NCBI RefSeq assembly: GCF_021491375.1
Contig: NZ_JAKEVY010000004.1
Span: 62,001-126,000, forward strand
Direction of reading: 5' to 3'
Length of the DNA: 64,000 nt
Source: Flavihumibacter fluminis
GTDB lineage: Bacteria; Bacteroidota; Bacteroidia; Chitinophagales; Chitinophagaceae
In this document: positions 47,174 through 55,520 of the stretch, piece after piece
How positions within the stretch are numbered: the first letter of the stretch is position 1
Layout of the letters: the number at the start of each line of letters is the position of its first letter
Made by a program: the position numbers and the translations under genes
The notes under the pieces: model-generated
Told to the model about the DNA's origin: nothing
Database searches by the model: none
What the model saw: the letters and a program-made list of their open reading frames with translations, nothing else

Positions 47174-47935
47174 ATGTATGCAGTTATGAAGGTTAGCCCG
47201 TTCAGGATGCCGGGTGTTTGTTTTTCCCTATTATTCAGTTTGATGCTGCTGTTTCAGGCAACAGAAGGGCATGCCCAATTGCGAAATACCATTAACCTGC
47301 CCGACAATGACGACAAGTGGTATCATATTGGGATTGTGATCATGGGAACTTCCAACCGGTTCCAGTTTAATCAGCATCCCCGTTTTCTCCAGTACGACAG
47401 TGTGATGGTCAGTAACCCGAACAACAGTTTCGGTTTCGGGATCGGTGGCATGCATACCTTTCGGATCAATCACCGATTCGAAGCGAGGGTGGTTTTCCCA
47501 CAGTTATTGTTTGTGAACAAATCGATCAACTATAACCTGAAATATCCCAATTCCAATAATGACGAGGCGCCGGTGATGAACCAGCAGGTTGAATCCATTC
47601 TCCTGGGGGTTCCTATCCAGTTAAAACTCAAATCCGACCGAATTGGCAATTTTCGGGTATACATGATGGGAGGTGTGAAATTTGAAACGGATCTTACATC
47701 CAAAGCCAATAGTCGGAACGCGGAAAATTTTGTGAAACTGAAAAAAGCCGATATGGGTATTGAAGCCGGTATCGGGTTTAATTTCTATAACAAAATGTTC
47801 ATTTTTTCACCGGAGATCAAAATCAGTAATGGAATCAGTAATGTGCATGCACGTGACCCGGATCTGAAATTCTCGAATGTGATTGACCGCATCCAGAGCC
47901 GCCAGATTGTATTTTCATTAATCTTCGAAGGCTGA
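47174..47935 (+). CDS. porT: PorT-family outer-membrane beta-barrel protein (type IX secretion)
   Basis: Predicted outer-membrane protein of about 250 residues. A signal peptide ends at EGHAQ; the mature part opens with LRNTINLPDNDDKWYHIGI and consists of alternating beta-strands (GFGIGGMHTFRINHRFEARVV, MGIEAGIGFNFYNKMFIFSPE) ending in a C-terminal aromatic strand. PorT is required for the type IX secretion system and gliding in several Bacteroidota; position directly after ubiE is the common arrangement. The frame is open from 47117, but only the Met at 47174 or 47186 gives a proper signal peptide. Confidence 0.85.
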   Translation: MYAVMKVSPFRMPGVCFSLLFSLMLLFQATEGHAQLRNTINLPDNDDKWYHIGIVIMGTSNRFQFNQHPRFLQYDSVMVSNPNNSFGFGIGGMHTFRINHRFEARVVFPQLLFVNKSINYNLKYPNSNNDEAPVMNQQVESILLGVPIQLKLKSDRIGNFRVYMMGGVKFETDLTSKANSRNAENFVKLKKADMGIEAGIGFNFYNKMFIFSPEIKISNGISNVHARDPDLKFSNVIDRIQSRQIVFSLIFEG

Positions 47936-48027
47936 TATCCGCAGATTTTTTTTACTGCCTTAAATACTTTAAATTACTGGTACAAAAATTTTACTGGTAT
48001 AGCAGGTATCTCCCATCAAGCCATTTC

Positions 48028-48804
48028 ATGCTTTTCCCAATTTCTGACGATAACAGCGACCGGCATATTACCCCTTTCATAACCTGGGGCTTGATCGCGC
48101 TGAACATTTTTGTCTTTGTATTCTTACAGGGATTGGGATCCAATATCGGATTTACCTATGCGTTCTCTACCGTACCGGCAGAGATACTTACCAATAACGA
48201 TCTCATAACGGAAGGCAAATTGATACGGGATATGGCAAGTGGTCAAACTTTCCAGGTGCCCGGCCTGCAGCCAACTCCCATTCCGGTTTACCTGACTTTG
48301 ATCACCTCCATGTTCATGCACGGCGGTATTGCGCATATTGCAGGAAATATGCTGTATCTCTGGATCTTTGGAGATAACTTGGAAAATCGGCTGGGCCATG
48401 GCCGTTACCTGCTCTTTTACCTGTTAACCGGAATTATCGCTTCGCTGTCGCATGTATTATTCACCCAGTTTGCCGGTGCTGACCCGATGATTCCAAGCCT
48501 GGGTGCATCCGGTGCAATTTCGGGCGTTATGGGCGGCTATTTACTCCTGTATCCAAACAGAAGGGTAAATGCACTGGTTGGCTGGTTCATCATCGCCATT
48601 CCATCTTGGATTGCATTGGGCATGTGGATCGGTCTGCAGTTAGTGAGTGGCTTCGGCAGTTTATCCGGCCAGTCAGATGGGGTGGCTTATGCCGCACATA
48701 TCGGAGGATTCGCAGCCGGATTTTTACTGATCAAATTCTTCGACCGGGGTAAACCCGTGCCACCAAAGCAAACCCAACAGCAGTGGATTTACCGCAGAAG
48801 ATAA
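48028..48804 (+). CDS. Rhomboid family intramembrane serine protease
   Basis: Polytopic protease of 258 residues that cleaves membrane-embedded substrates. The catalytic serine is Ser161 in GASGAISGVMGG; the catalytic histidine is His224 in YAAHIGGFAAG; the HxxxN segment on the second span reads HIAGNMLYLWIFGDNLE with Asn107. Six spans can be traced. A long periplasmic loop (residues 50-85) lies between the first two. The substrate is unknown. It follows porT by 92 bp on the same strand and meets the lipoprotein gene end to end. Confidence 0.93.
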   Translation: MLFPISDDNSDRHITPFITWGLIALNIFVFVFLQGLGSNIGFTYAFSTVPAEILTNNDLITEGKLIRDMASGQTFQVPGLQPTPIPVYLTLITSMFMHGGIAHIAGNMLYLWIFGDNLENRLGHGRYLLFYLLTGIIASLSHVLFTQFAGADPMIPSLGASGAISGVMGGYLLLYPNRRVNALVGWFIIAIPSWIALGMWIGLQLVSGFGSLSGQSDGVAYAAHIGGFAAGFLLIKFFDRGKPVPPKQTQQQWIYRRR

Positions 48805-48812
48805 ATGGCGGT

Positions 48813-49952
48813 TTAAAAACTCACCCCACTGTTGATCCTGCTTAATAACTGCTGATAAGTAGCCCTTATCAACTGATCCGCGATTTGTTCCCGCGTAGGA
48901 GGATAATCATTCCATCGATTGTTCAGCAACGCAATATCAGCAGGTTCCAGGGCCCTTCGATCTCCGGTAAACCGGGCACGCTCCTGTGTCCAGTTGATTC
49001 GTTCAGGAAAACGATCGTATAAACTATTCTGGTTGCTGAGGCGGTCATAAATCCGGCATTCCAGTGTGGCATAACTGGTCATATACTGTCGTTCCACAAA
49101 AACAGTAGCCCTGACAGTGGTATATACCGGCTGAGGAGGTTTGGATTTGGTTTCACCTGTTTTGATGTTTTTCACTCTTTCATATTGCCGGCGTTCTGCA
49201 TGCACCCGGTCTACGAAAAGTTCTACAAAATCCAGGTCCACAATTTTATCGGGCACCAATTGTTGTGCTCTTAATTCCCACTCTGTAAAAAAACGCACAT
49301 TTCGAAACGCGCGGGCATTCAGATCCCTGACCATCTGCTGCTGCAACCAGTCGTTTTGAAATCCCCAATAACCAAATCCATAACGGTTATAATTAACCGG
49401 ATTAACCAATACCCGGGTAAGTGCTCTTTCTGCTGCCAGTTGAAGTTGCTGGTTAACATCTTTGTAACCAGGCCAGGCTTTGTTTGCTTTCTCAAAAAAA
49501 TCATAGGCCTGCTGTGCCTGCTGACGGGTATTGTATCCCATATATGCACGTCCCGCCTGGTAGTATTGTTCGGCCGCCTGCTGGCGTGCCAGCTGCTCCT
49601 GTGGCCGGGGATCCGGCAAGCCAGGAAATTGTTTGACCACCTGCGGAATAGCCTGGATCTGCTCATACATTTGTCCCACTACCTGCCATTCCCTTACCTG
49701 CTGCATATACTGATCACCGGCCTGGCTGCCCGCATAAGGCTGCGCCATCCTGGCTCTTTTCTGAAAAGCGGCTTCATAAGCATCCGATAACAAACGGATA
49801 CTTGCTTTGTCTGTGGGTTCTTTTTTGACCTGTGTGATAAGATCAAGTACCGCGCGATCTTCTTCTGTATAGTATTTGTTTAACCGGCCCGAACCACCAC
49901 AACCCAATACCAGAAAGGCTAGTATTGCATATAGAATCCGCCAACATTTCAT
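48813..49952 (-). CDS. Lipoprotein of unknown function
   Basis: I do not recognise the family. The protein of about 379 residues starts MKCWRILYAILAFLVLGCGG, a lipoprotein signal with the lipidated cysteine at residue 17, and is then helical and rich in Gln, Ala and Arg with a TPR-like stretch (QAAEQYYQAGRAYMGYNTRQQAQQ split by a turn). The C-terminal half has regularly spaced Arg/Tyr-rich strands (TTVRATVFVERQYMTSYATLE). An in-frame ATG at 49976 is possible, but the shorter start gives the better signal peptide. It is divergent from the GpgS-like gene. Confidence 0.75.
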   Translation of the reverse strand: MKCWRILYAILAFLVLGCGGSGRLNKYYTEEDRAVLDLITQVKKEPTDKASIRLLSDAYEAAFQKRARMAQPYAGSQAGDQYMQQVREWQVVGQMYEQIQAIPQVVKQFPGLPDPRPQEQLARQQAAEQYYQAGRAYMGYNTRQQAQQAYDFFEKANKAWPGYKDVNQQLQLAAERALTRVLVNPVNYNRYGFGYWGFQNDWLQQQMVRDLNARAFRNVRFFTEWELRAQQLVPDKIVDLDFVELFVDRVHAERRQYERVKNIKTGETKSKPPQPVYTTVRATVFVERQYMTSYATLECRIYDRLSNQNSLYDRFPERINWTQERARFTGDRRALEPADIALLNNRWNDYPPTREQIADQLIRATYQQLLSRINSGVSF

Positions 49953-50121
49953 ATACTCTTTTTTTATGCTATACAAATTACGACATATCAGTCATCCCAA
50001 ATCAAACTCCGGTTTCTGGCATGAAAATTCGATTAAAACCGGGCGCCTTATTGATTAAGGGGGATGAATCGCTAGTATTGGCGATAACTTTATAAACCGG
50101 AAGAATCAAAAAACCTTTGCT

Positions 50122-51585
50122 ATGGTCTCTGTTGTAATACCCGTTTTGAATGAAGGAGCAACGATTCGGAAAGTGATTAAAACCATTCGTAAAACAAGCC
50201 TTCCGCATGAGATCATTGTTGTTGATGACAATTCTACAGACAATACGATAGCAGAAGCGTTGAAGGAATCGGTTCGGATAGTTACCAGCAGCCAGCGTGG
50301 CAAGGGACTTTCCATGCGAGAAGGACTGCTGGCTTCTAAATATGATACCATCCTTTACCTGGATGGAGACATTACCACCTACCCACCCAATATTGTGGAC
50401 CTGTTGGCTGCTCCGATCCTGGAAGGGAGGGCTGATTTTGTAAAATCCTGTTTCACACGGCAAGCCGGACGGGTAACACAATTGGTAGCAAAACCTTTAT
50501 TGAGTATTTTATTCCCCGAACTGAGTCATCTTGATCAGCCCCTGAGTGGCATGATCGCAGCCAAAAAAGAATTGCTGTTGCAAGTTGGTTTTGAAAAGGA
50601 TTACGGTGTTGACATCGGCTTACTGATTGATGTACATAAACTTGGTGCGCGTATTGAAGAAGTGAATATCGGCCGGGTGCAGAATGCTATGCAAAGCCTG
50701 GAGCAGTTGGGAAAAATGTCAAAACAGGTATCCAGAACCATTTTGCAAAAAGCCAGTGCAGAGGGCCTGCAAAGCCTGGCAACTATTGGAGAGATCAATA
50801 TCATTAGCCGTCAACTGGAAAACTCTGTATTGGAATCAGTTGATCAGATTGATAAAATGGTGCTGCTGGAAATGGATGGTGTAGTGCTTGACGGACGTTA
50901 TCTTGCTGCAGTATCCCAACAGTTAGGCCTAACCGAAGAATTGCTGCCTATTGTTTCGAGTGCTTCACCAGCCCATGAAAAGCTACAATCAATTGCCGCT
51001 CAGTTCAAAGGAGTAAGCATGCCCGAACTGCTCGAAATCGCAGATGATATACCCCTTGTTAAAGGCATTACACAAGTAATTTCGGAATTAAAGAAAAAAG
51101 GATACAAGATCGGCCTGGTCTCAGAACTTTTTACCTGTGTTGCAAGTCATATAAAAAACAAACTCGGGATAGATTTTGTTTTGAGCAATGAGTTATTACT
51201 GCAAGACGGCATTATTACAGGGGAACTGGAAATTGCTCCGTTTTTCCTTGATGGGGAGCAGTATGGTAAAGAACATTTATTTGCGCATATCCACGACCGT
51301 TATCAGCTCCCCGCTGCTAATATCATTTATGTGAGCGCCAGTCGACGCGATCATCCTTGTTTACAAAAAGCCGGCATTGGATACTTTTTTCAATCGGAAG
51401 ATCTGACTGATCTGCTGGAATTGATTCCGGGACTTAAAAACCAGTCTTCCTGGCAAGGATTACCCAATCCGTCCAGGCCTGCAACCCTCGTTTTACCGGG
51501 CCTTTTTGCTGCAGCGCTGGGATTTCTGGTGTATTCCAGTTGGAGCTGGGCAAGAAAAAACCCGCCGGTGACAGCGGGTTGTTAA
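50122..51585 (+). CDS. GpgS-like glycosyltransferase fused to a degenerate SerB-like HAD domain
   Basis: Protein of 487 residues in three parts. Residues 1-225 are a GT-A glycosyltransferase resembling glucosyl-3-phosphoglycerate synthase (GT81): VSVVIPVLNEGATI, the DGD metal motif at 81-83, GRVTQLVAKPLLSILFPEL, LDQPLSG and YGVDIGLLID. Residues 245-425 are a SerB-type HAD fold: VKGITQVISELKKKGYKIGL and LSNELLLQDGIITGEL. Its active site is eroded: the nucleophile Asp is Glu250 in LLEMDGVV, and the GD of motif IV is replaced in YVSASRRD; Ser334 and Lys383 remain. Residues 453-472 form a membrane span. Family knowledge suggests glucosylglycerate-type synthesis; the dead HAD part may be regulatory. 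Confidence 0.75.
   Translation: MVSVVIPVLNEGATIRKVIKTIRKTSLPHEIIVVDDNSTDNTIAEALKESVRIVTSSQRGKGLSMREGLLASKYDTILYLDGDITTYPPNIVDLLAAPILEGRADFVKSCFTRQAGRVTQLVAKPLLSILFPELSHLDQPLSGMIAAKKELLLQVGFEKDYGVDIGLLIDVHKLGARIEEVNIGRVQNAMQSLEQLGKMSKQVSRTILQKASAEGLQSLATIGEINIISRQLENSVLESVDQIDKMVLLEMDGVVLDGRYLAAVSQQLGLTEELLPIVSSASPAHEKLQSIAAQFKGVSMPELLEIADDIPLVKGITQVISELKKKGYKIGLVSELFTCVASHIKNKLGIDFVLSNELLLQDGIITGELEIAPFFLDGEQYGKEHLFAHIHDRYQLPAANIIYVSASRRDHPCLQKAGIGYFFQSEDLTDLLELIPGLKNQSSWQGLPNPSRPATLVLPGLFAAALGFLVYSSWSWARKNPPVTAGC
51555..51580 (-). terminator. Terminator of the PDH E2 gene, inside the 3' end of the GpgS-like gene
   Basis: On the minus strand AACCCGC pairs with GCGGGTT (7 bp, 51559-51565 and 51574-51580) around an 8-nt loop and is followed by six T residues. 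It lies 23 bp after the E2 stop codon and within the last codons of the convergent GpgS-like gene. Confidence 0.85.
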
Positions 51586-51602
51586 TATCTGGTGCTGATT
51601 TA

Positions 51603-53261
51603 TCAGATCAACATTCGGAGTGGTTCTTCCAGCAGTCCTTTAACAGTTAGCAGGAAGGCTGATCCTGATGCTCCGTCCACAACCCGGTGGTCGCAACTCA
51701 AGGTTACTTTCATTACGTTCCCGGGCACCACTGCTCCGTTTTTCACAACCGGAACCTGCTGAATCGCACCAACGGCGAGAATACAGCTATCCGGCGGATT
51801 GATGATTGCGGTAAATTCATCAATTCCAAACATACCCAGGTTACTGATGGTAAACGTACTTCCTTCCCAATCGGAGGGCTGTAATTTTTTAGCCTTGGCT
51901 TTACCGGCAAAGTCTTTCACTTCCGTAGCGATCTGAGAAAGGCCCTTAGTATCGGCATTACGTACTACTGGCACCAGCAGTCCTTCGTCAACAGCCACAG
52001 CCACACCAATATTTATATGATGATTGGTACGAATGGTATCTCCCAGCCAGCTGCTGTTTACCACCGGGTGCTGTTTGAGAGCAATAGCCACTGCTTTCAG
52101 TACCATATCGTTGAAGGAAATTTTAACAGGAGCGAGTTCATTGAGTTGAGCACGGCTCGCAACTGCCTTATCCATATCGATGGACATGGTTAGGTAAAAA
52201 TGCGGAGCTGTGAACTTGCTTTCAGCCAGGCGGCGCGCAATTACTTTACGCATCTGGGAAACAGGGCGATCCTCGAAGCTAACCAGGCCGGTTCCACCAC
52301 TTGTAGTGGTAGTTGCCGGTTGTACCGGAGTGCTCGCTGCAGGTGCAGCAGCTGTGGCAGCAGCGGCCGGTGCTGCTTTACCAGGTTGGAAACTTTCAAT
52401 ATCTGATTTTACAATTCTTCCGCCATCTCCGGATCCCTGAACCTGCTGCAGGTTGATGCCTTTTTCAGCAGCCAGTTTACGGGCCAGCGGAGATGCTTTT
52501 AATCTTCCATTACTGGTTGACTCCTGTGTAGCAGTAGCCGCTTCGGTTGAACCTGATGCTGAACCCTGCTCAACAGCTGGAGATGCTGAACCAGCAGCTA
52601 CTGGTCCGCCATTGGCTGCAGCTTTAATTGCATCCAGGTCAACGGAACCAGGCTCTCCAATAACACAAAGCAGGGTATTCACTGGAACCTTATCGCCCTT
52701 CTGCGCACCAATATATAAAAGTGTACCGTTCTTATAACTTTCCAATTCCATGGTAGCCTTATCGGTTTCCACCTCGGCCAGCAAATCACCTTTGCTTACC
52801 TTATCACCCACTTTCTTATGCCAGTCTGCAATTACCCCTTCGGTCATGGTATCACTCAAACGGGGCATCAGGATTACTTCTTCAATTTTTGAGAGATCAA
52901 CGCCGGCGGTTGCAGGCGCAGCGGGTGCAGCGGTTTCTTTGGAAGCAGGTGCTGCTGCCTCCGTTTTTGCAGCAGGAGCGGCGGCGCTTCCCCCTGATTT
53001 AACCAGATCCGCAATATTTTCACCAGGTTCTCCGATGATTGCCAGCAGATCATTTACCTGCAGCTTTCCTCCTGGTTCAATTCCAATATGTAATAAGGTC
53101 CCATCTTTATAACTTTCCAGGTCCATAGTAGCCTTATCGGTTTCTACTTCCGCCAGTAGTTCCCCTTTCTTCACAGCATCTCCTACCTTTTTGTGCCAGG
53201 CTGCGATAACGCCTTCGGTCATGGTATCGCTCAAACGGGGCATCAATATCACTTCTGCCAT
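51603..53261 (-). CDS. pdhC: Pyruvate dehydrogenase E2 (dihydrolipoamide acetyltransferase)
   Basis: Core acetyltransferase of the pyruvate dehydrogenase complex, 552 residues. Two lipoyl domains carry the lipoylated lysines Lys43 and Lys168 within ETDKATM; linkers are rich in Ala and Pro; the E3-binding domain is ASPLARKLAAEKGINLQQV (near residue 253); the catalytic domain ends with SCDHRVVDGASG containing the HxxxDG active-site motif. Two lipoyl domains and the opening MAEVILMPRLSDTMTEG fit a pyruvate rather than 2-oxoglutarate enzyme. The E1 and E3 genes are not adjacent. A terminator follows inside the convergent neighbour. Confidence 0.93.
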   Translation of the reverse strand: MAEVILMPRLSDTMTEGVIAAWHKKVGDAVKKGELLAEVETDKATMDLESYKDGTLLHIGIEPGGKLQVNDLLAIIGEPGENIADLVKSGGSAAAPAAKTEAAAPASKETAAPAAPATAGVDLSKIEEVILMPRLSDTMTEGVIADWHKKVGDKVSKGDLLAEVETDKATMELESYKNGTLLYIGAQKGDKVPVNTLLCVIGEPGSVDLDAIKAAANGGPVAAGSASPAVEQGSASGSTEAATATQESTSNGRLKASPLARKLAAEKGINLQQVQGSGDGGRIVKSDIESFQPGKAAPAAAATAAAPAASTPVQPATTTTSGGTGLVSFEDRPVSQMRKVIARRLAESKFTAPHFYLTMSIDMDKAVASRAQLNELAPVKISFNDMVLKAVAIALKQHPVVNSSWLGDTIRTNHHINIGVAVAVDEGLLVPVVRNADTKGLSQIATEVKDFAGKAKAKKLQPSDWEGSTFTISNLGMFGIDEFTAIINPPDSCILAVGAIQQVPVVKNGAVVPGNVMKVTLSCDHRVVDGASGSAFLLTVKGLLEEPLRMLI

Positions 53262-53334
53262 CTGAATGAAATATTTAGTTTTCGTTTGCTTATGAGAGGC
53301 CGAAATTAAGGAAAAAGACGGAAGTCCGACTCCC

Positions 53335-53342
53335 TATCTTTG
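53335..53342 (+). promoter_or_regulatory. -7 promoter box of engB
   Basis: TATCTTTG, a full match to TAnnTTTG, ending only 4 bp before the engB ATG, so the predicted transcript would begin at or inside the start codon. Confidence 0.5.
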
Positions 53343-53346
53343 CGGC

Positions 53347-53985
53347 ATGCACATCCAACAAGCGGTTTACCTGATCAGCAGTCCCGAAGTGGAAAAATGC
53401 CCGGCTCCCGACCGGCCCGAATACGCATTTATAGGCCGGTCCAACGTGGGAAAATCTTCCCTTATAAATATGATCTGCCGGAACCAGAAACTGGCCAAAA
53501 CTTCCGGTTCTCCGGGAAAAACCCAGCTGATCAACCATTTCAACATTATTTCGAGTTCAACGGAAGGATCAAAAGATACCACCCGCTGGTACCTGGTTGA
53601 TTTGCCCGGTTACGGATTTGCCAAAGTTTCCCAGAATCAGCGCCGGCAATGGGAGAAAATGATCGAAAATTACCTGCGTAAAAGAGAAAACCTGGGAATG
53701 GTCTTCGTACTTATTGATAGTCGCCACAGTCCCCAGGCTATTGACCTGCAATTTGTCAACCAGTTGGGGGAATGGGAAGTACCCTTTACGCTGATTTTTA
53801 CCAAATCGGACAAAGAAATTCAACGGGTAGTTTCAAAAAATATACGCGATTTCCTGGATGCTATGCGGGAAACCTGGCAGTTTTTACCGGCTCATGTAGT
53901 TACAAGTGCTGTTAAAGGAACAGGCAGAAAACAAATTCTGGATATGATTGCTGAATCGAACAGCAGCTTTGGAGAGAGGAGATAA
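53347..53985 (+). CDS. engB: EngB/YsxC (YihA) ribosome-assembly GTPase
   Basis: GTPase of 212 residues needed for late assembly of the large ribosomal subunit. G1 is GRSNVGKSS, G3 is DLPGYG, and G4 is TKSDK; SGSPGKTQLINHF between them is the switch I region specific to this family. The C-terminal TSAVKGTGRKQILDMI is G5 and the final helix. The start is fixed by the -7 box immediately upstream. It faces the YkuK-like gene tail to tail. Confidence 0.96.
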   Translation: MHIQQAVYLISSPEVEKCPAPDRPEYAFIGRSNVGKSSLINMICRNQKLAKTSGSPGKTQLINHFNIISSSTEGSKDTTRWYLVDLPGYGFAKVSQNQRRQWEKMIENYLRKRENLGMVFVLIDSRHSPQAIDLQFVNQLGEWEVPFTLIFTKSDKEIQRVVSKNIRDFLDAMRETWQFLPAHVVTSAVKGTGRKQILDMIAESNSSFGERR

Positions 53986-54039
53986 TGCCCTTAGCAGTGT
54001 GCAGACACCACTTTCAACAGGGTAAATGAGCAGGGCCAA

Positions 54040-54513
54040 TCAGTTCACTACTTTATTTGCGCAGCTGCTGCTGGCAAATGCTTCCGGCTTGGCTTTGAAG
54101 GCAAAGCCCATCCCCAGAATATACCCCATGGCTTCTTTCAGCGCATCGTTGCTTTTGAAATGCGGGTTCGTGTTGATATCGGCATGCACTTCCATATCAA
54201 CATTGTAATCAGTGAACAATCCACAAAGTTCATAGGCAATTTCGATACTGCGGGCCACTTCTACCAGCATTCGTTCTTTAATCGAATACTTCTGGCGGGT
54301 TTTTTCATTTTGGATGAACATGAATCCACCATGACCTTCCCGTAAAAAAACAATTACGGTGGCAAATTCAGTTTCGGATCCTTTTACCTGGGAATCAGTG
54401 CCAATGCAAACCTTAAGCCGATAGCCTTGTTCGGTTTCTCTCCGGATGGCTCTTTCTACAGCTTCACGAATCGGAAGATCGATCGTGTCGCCGTTAAATT
54501 TTCTCCATAACAT
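54040..54513 (-). CDS. YkuK family RNase H-like protein (DUF458)
   Basis: Protein of about 157 residues of the YkuK/DUF458 family, predicted to adopt an RNase H-like fold. Visible: LKVCIGTDSQVKG near residue 35, holding the first acidic residue, ATVIVFLREGHGG, RMLVEVARSIEIAYEL, VDMEVHADINTNPHFKSND, and GMGFAFKAKPEAFASSSCAN, all typical. The biochemical function is unproven. The frame starts at 54531, but homologues begin near LWRKFNG, so the ATG at 54513 is used. It lies 73 bp after the CoA-binding gene on the same strand. Confidence 0.88.
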   Translation of the reverse strand: MLWRKFNGDTIDLPIREAVERAIRRETEQGYRLKVCIGTDSQVKGSETEFATVIVFLREGHGGFMFIQNEKTRQKYSIKERMLVEVARSIEIAYELCGLFTDYNVDMEVHADINTNPHFKSNDALKEAMGYILGMGFAFKAKPEAFASSSCANKVVN

Positions 54514-54586
54514 ATAAATGGGTTTACCCAATTTACCAAAAAACCCTTTTATGTATACAGTTTGTTTGTGTTATGTAAAAATTAAC

Positions 54587-54955
54587 TCAGTACTGACCAG
54601 TGCTTAGTAAAACAAGGGTGCAGGCCTCCTGCGGATAGATCTGGTTTTCCCTTGCAAGTCGCGCCAGCTCAGGATTTTCTGCTCCTAGATTGAAGATGAT
54701 ACGCTTAGGCTTCAGTGATAGAATATAAGGAATGTATTCCGCCTGGTTTTCTTTGGACAGGTAGAGTGTTACGGTATCAATTTCTTCCAGCTCTGGAAGG
54801 TTGGTTTGGATGGGAATTTCATTTACCATACCTGGCCGGCGGCCAATGGCCACTACCGGATGATGGTGGTTAACCAAACTCTGTATGGCAAGGTAACTGT
54901 ACCGGGATGGATTTTCAGAAGCGCCCAGCACCAGTGTTTTCTTAGGATCCGACAT
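54587..54955 (-). CDS. CoA-binding domain protein (YccU-like)
   Basis: Stand-alone CoA-binding Rossmann domain of 122 residues, as in succinyl-CoA synthetase alpha N-termini. TLVLGASENPSRYSYLAIQSL near residue 8 is the dinucleotide-like loop; VAIGRRPGMVNEIPI, DTVTLYLSKENQAEYI and RIIFNLGAENPELA follow. The role is unknown; YccU-type proteins may be CoA sensors. It starts 6 bp after the GbsR/MarR regulator stop and is almost surely co-transcribed with it. Confidence 0.9.
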   Translation of the reverse strand: MSDPKKTLVLGASENPSRYSYLAIQSLVNHHHPVVAIGRRPGMVNEIPIQTNLPELEEIDTVTLYLSKENQAEYIPYILSLKPKRIIFNLGAENPELARLARENQIYPQEACTLVLLSTGQY

Positions 54956-54961
54956 GGTTTG

Positions 54962-55468
54962 TTATTTTATCAGTTTGATCAGGTTACCCCAGAACCAGCT
55001 CTCGTCCGCTTTAACCAGGGAGTCCAATGATTTATCTGCCTGGCCCACAAATTTCTGAATGTTTTCAATTGTATCCGTGAATGCTTTTGCTTCCCGGTTT
55101 TTCTTATCCCCTTCAACTGCCTGTAACTGCTGCAGCACTTTTAAAAGCGGTTCCAATTCCCGTTTTTTTCGCTCCTTTACAATCTGCCGGAAGACTTTCC
55201 AGATATCCTTTTCTGCCAGAAAAAACTCCTTACGCTCGCCAGGAATAATCACCCGGTCCACCAGTCCCCAGTCAATCAGTTCCCGGATATTCATGTTCGC
55301 ACTGCCCCTGCTGATACTTAGCTCTTCCATCAGATCATCCTGGCTTATGGGATCCGGTGTTACCAGGAGCAGCGCATGGATCTGGGCCATGGTTTTATTT
55401 ATGCCCCATTGCGTGGCAAGAGAACCCCAGGTCTGAATAAATTGCGCTTTTGCTGCTTCCAGTTTCAT
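54962..55468 (-). CDS. GbsR/MarR family transcriptional regulator
   Basis: Cytosolic winged-helix DNA-binding protein of 168 residues. The HTH core reads QDDLMEELSISRGSANMNIRELIDWGLV (residues 40-67, as two adjacent stretches), in the GbsR arrangement where a helical N-terminus precedes the HTH and a long charged C-terminal helix pair (residues 95-150) mediates dimerisation. Its promoter contains a 12-bp-arm palindrome, consistent with autoregulation. It lies 52 bp downstream of, and on the same strand as, the type III PKS operon, which makes it a candidate controller of that operon. Confidence 0.9.
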   Translation of the reverse strand: MKLEAAKAQFIQTWGSLATQWGINKTMAQIHALLLVTPDPISQDDLMEELSISRGSANMNIRELIDWGLVDRVIIPGERKEFFLAEKDIWKVFRQIVKERKKRELEPLLKVLQQLQAVEGDKKNREAKAFTDTIENIQKFVGQADKSLDSLVKADESWFWGNLIKLIK

Positions 55469-55491
55469 ACGGCAATTTACCGAATCCTTCT

Positions 55492-55517
55492 AATCTTTCA
55501 ATAGTTATTGAAAGATT
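55492..55517. promoter_or_regulatory. Perfect palindrome, operator candidate of the GbsR/MarR regulator
   Basis: AATCTTTCAATA (55492-55503) and its exact reverse complement TATTGAAAGATT (55506-55517) flank a 2-bp centre. It is 24 bp before the regulator ATG and 4 bp after the stop of the DUF5723 gene. It is too AT-rich and lacks a T tail on either side, so an operator is more likely than a terminator. Confidence 0.7.
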
Positions 55518-55520
55518 TAA

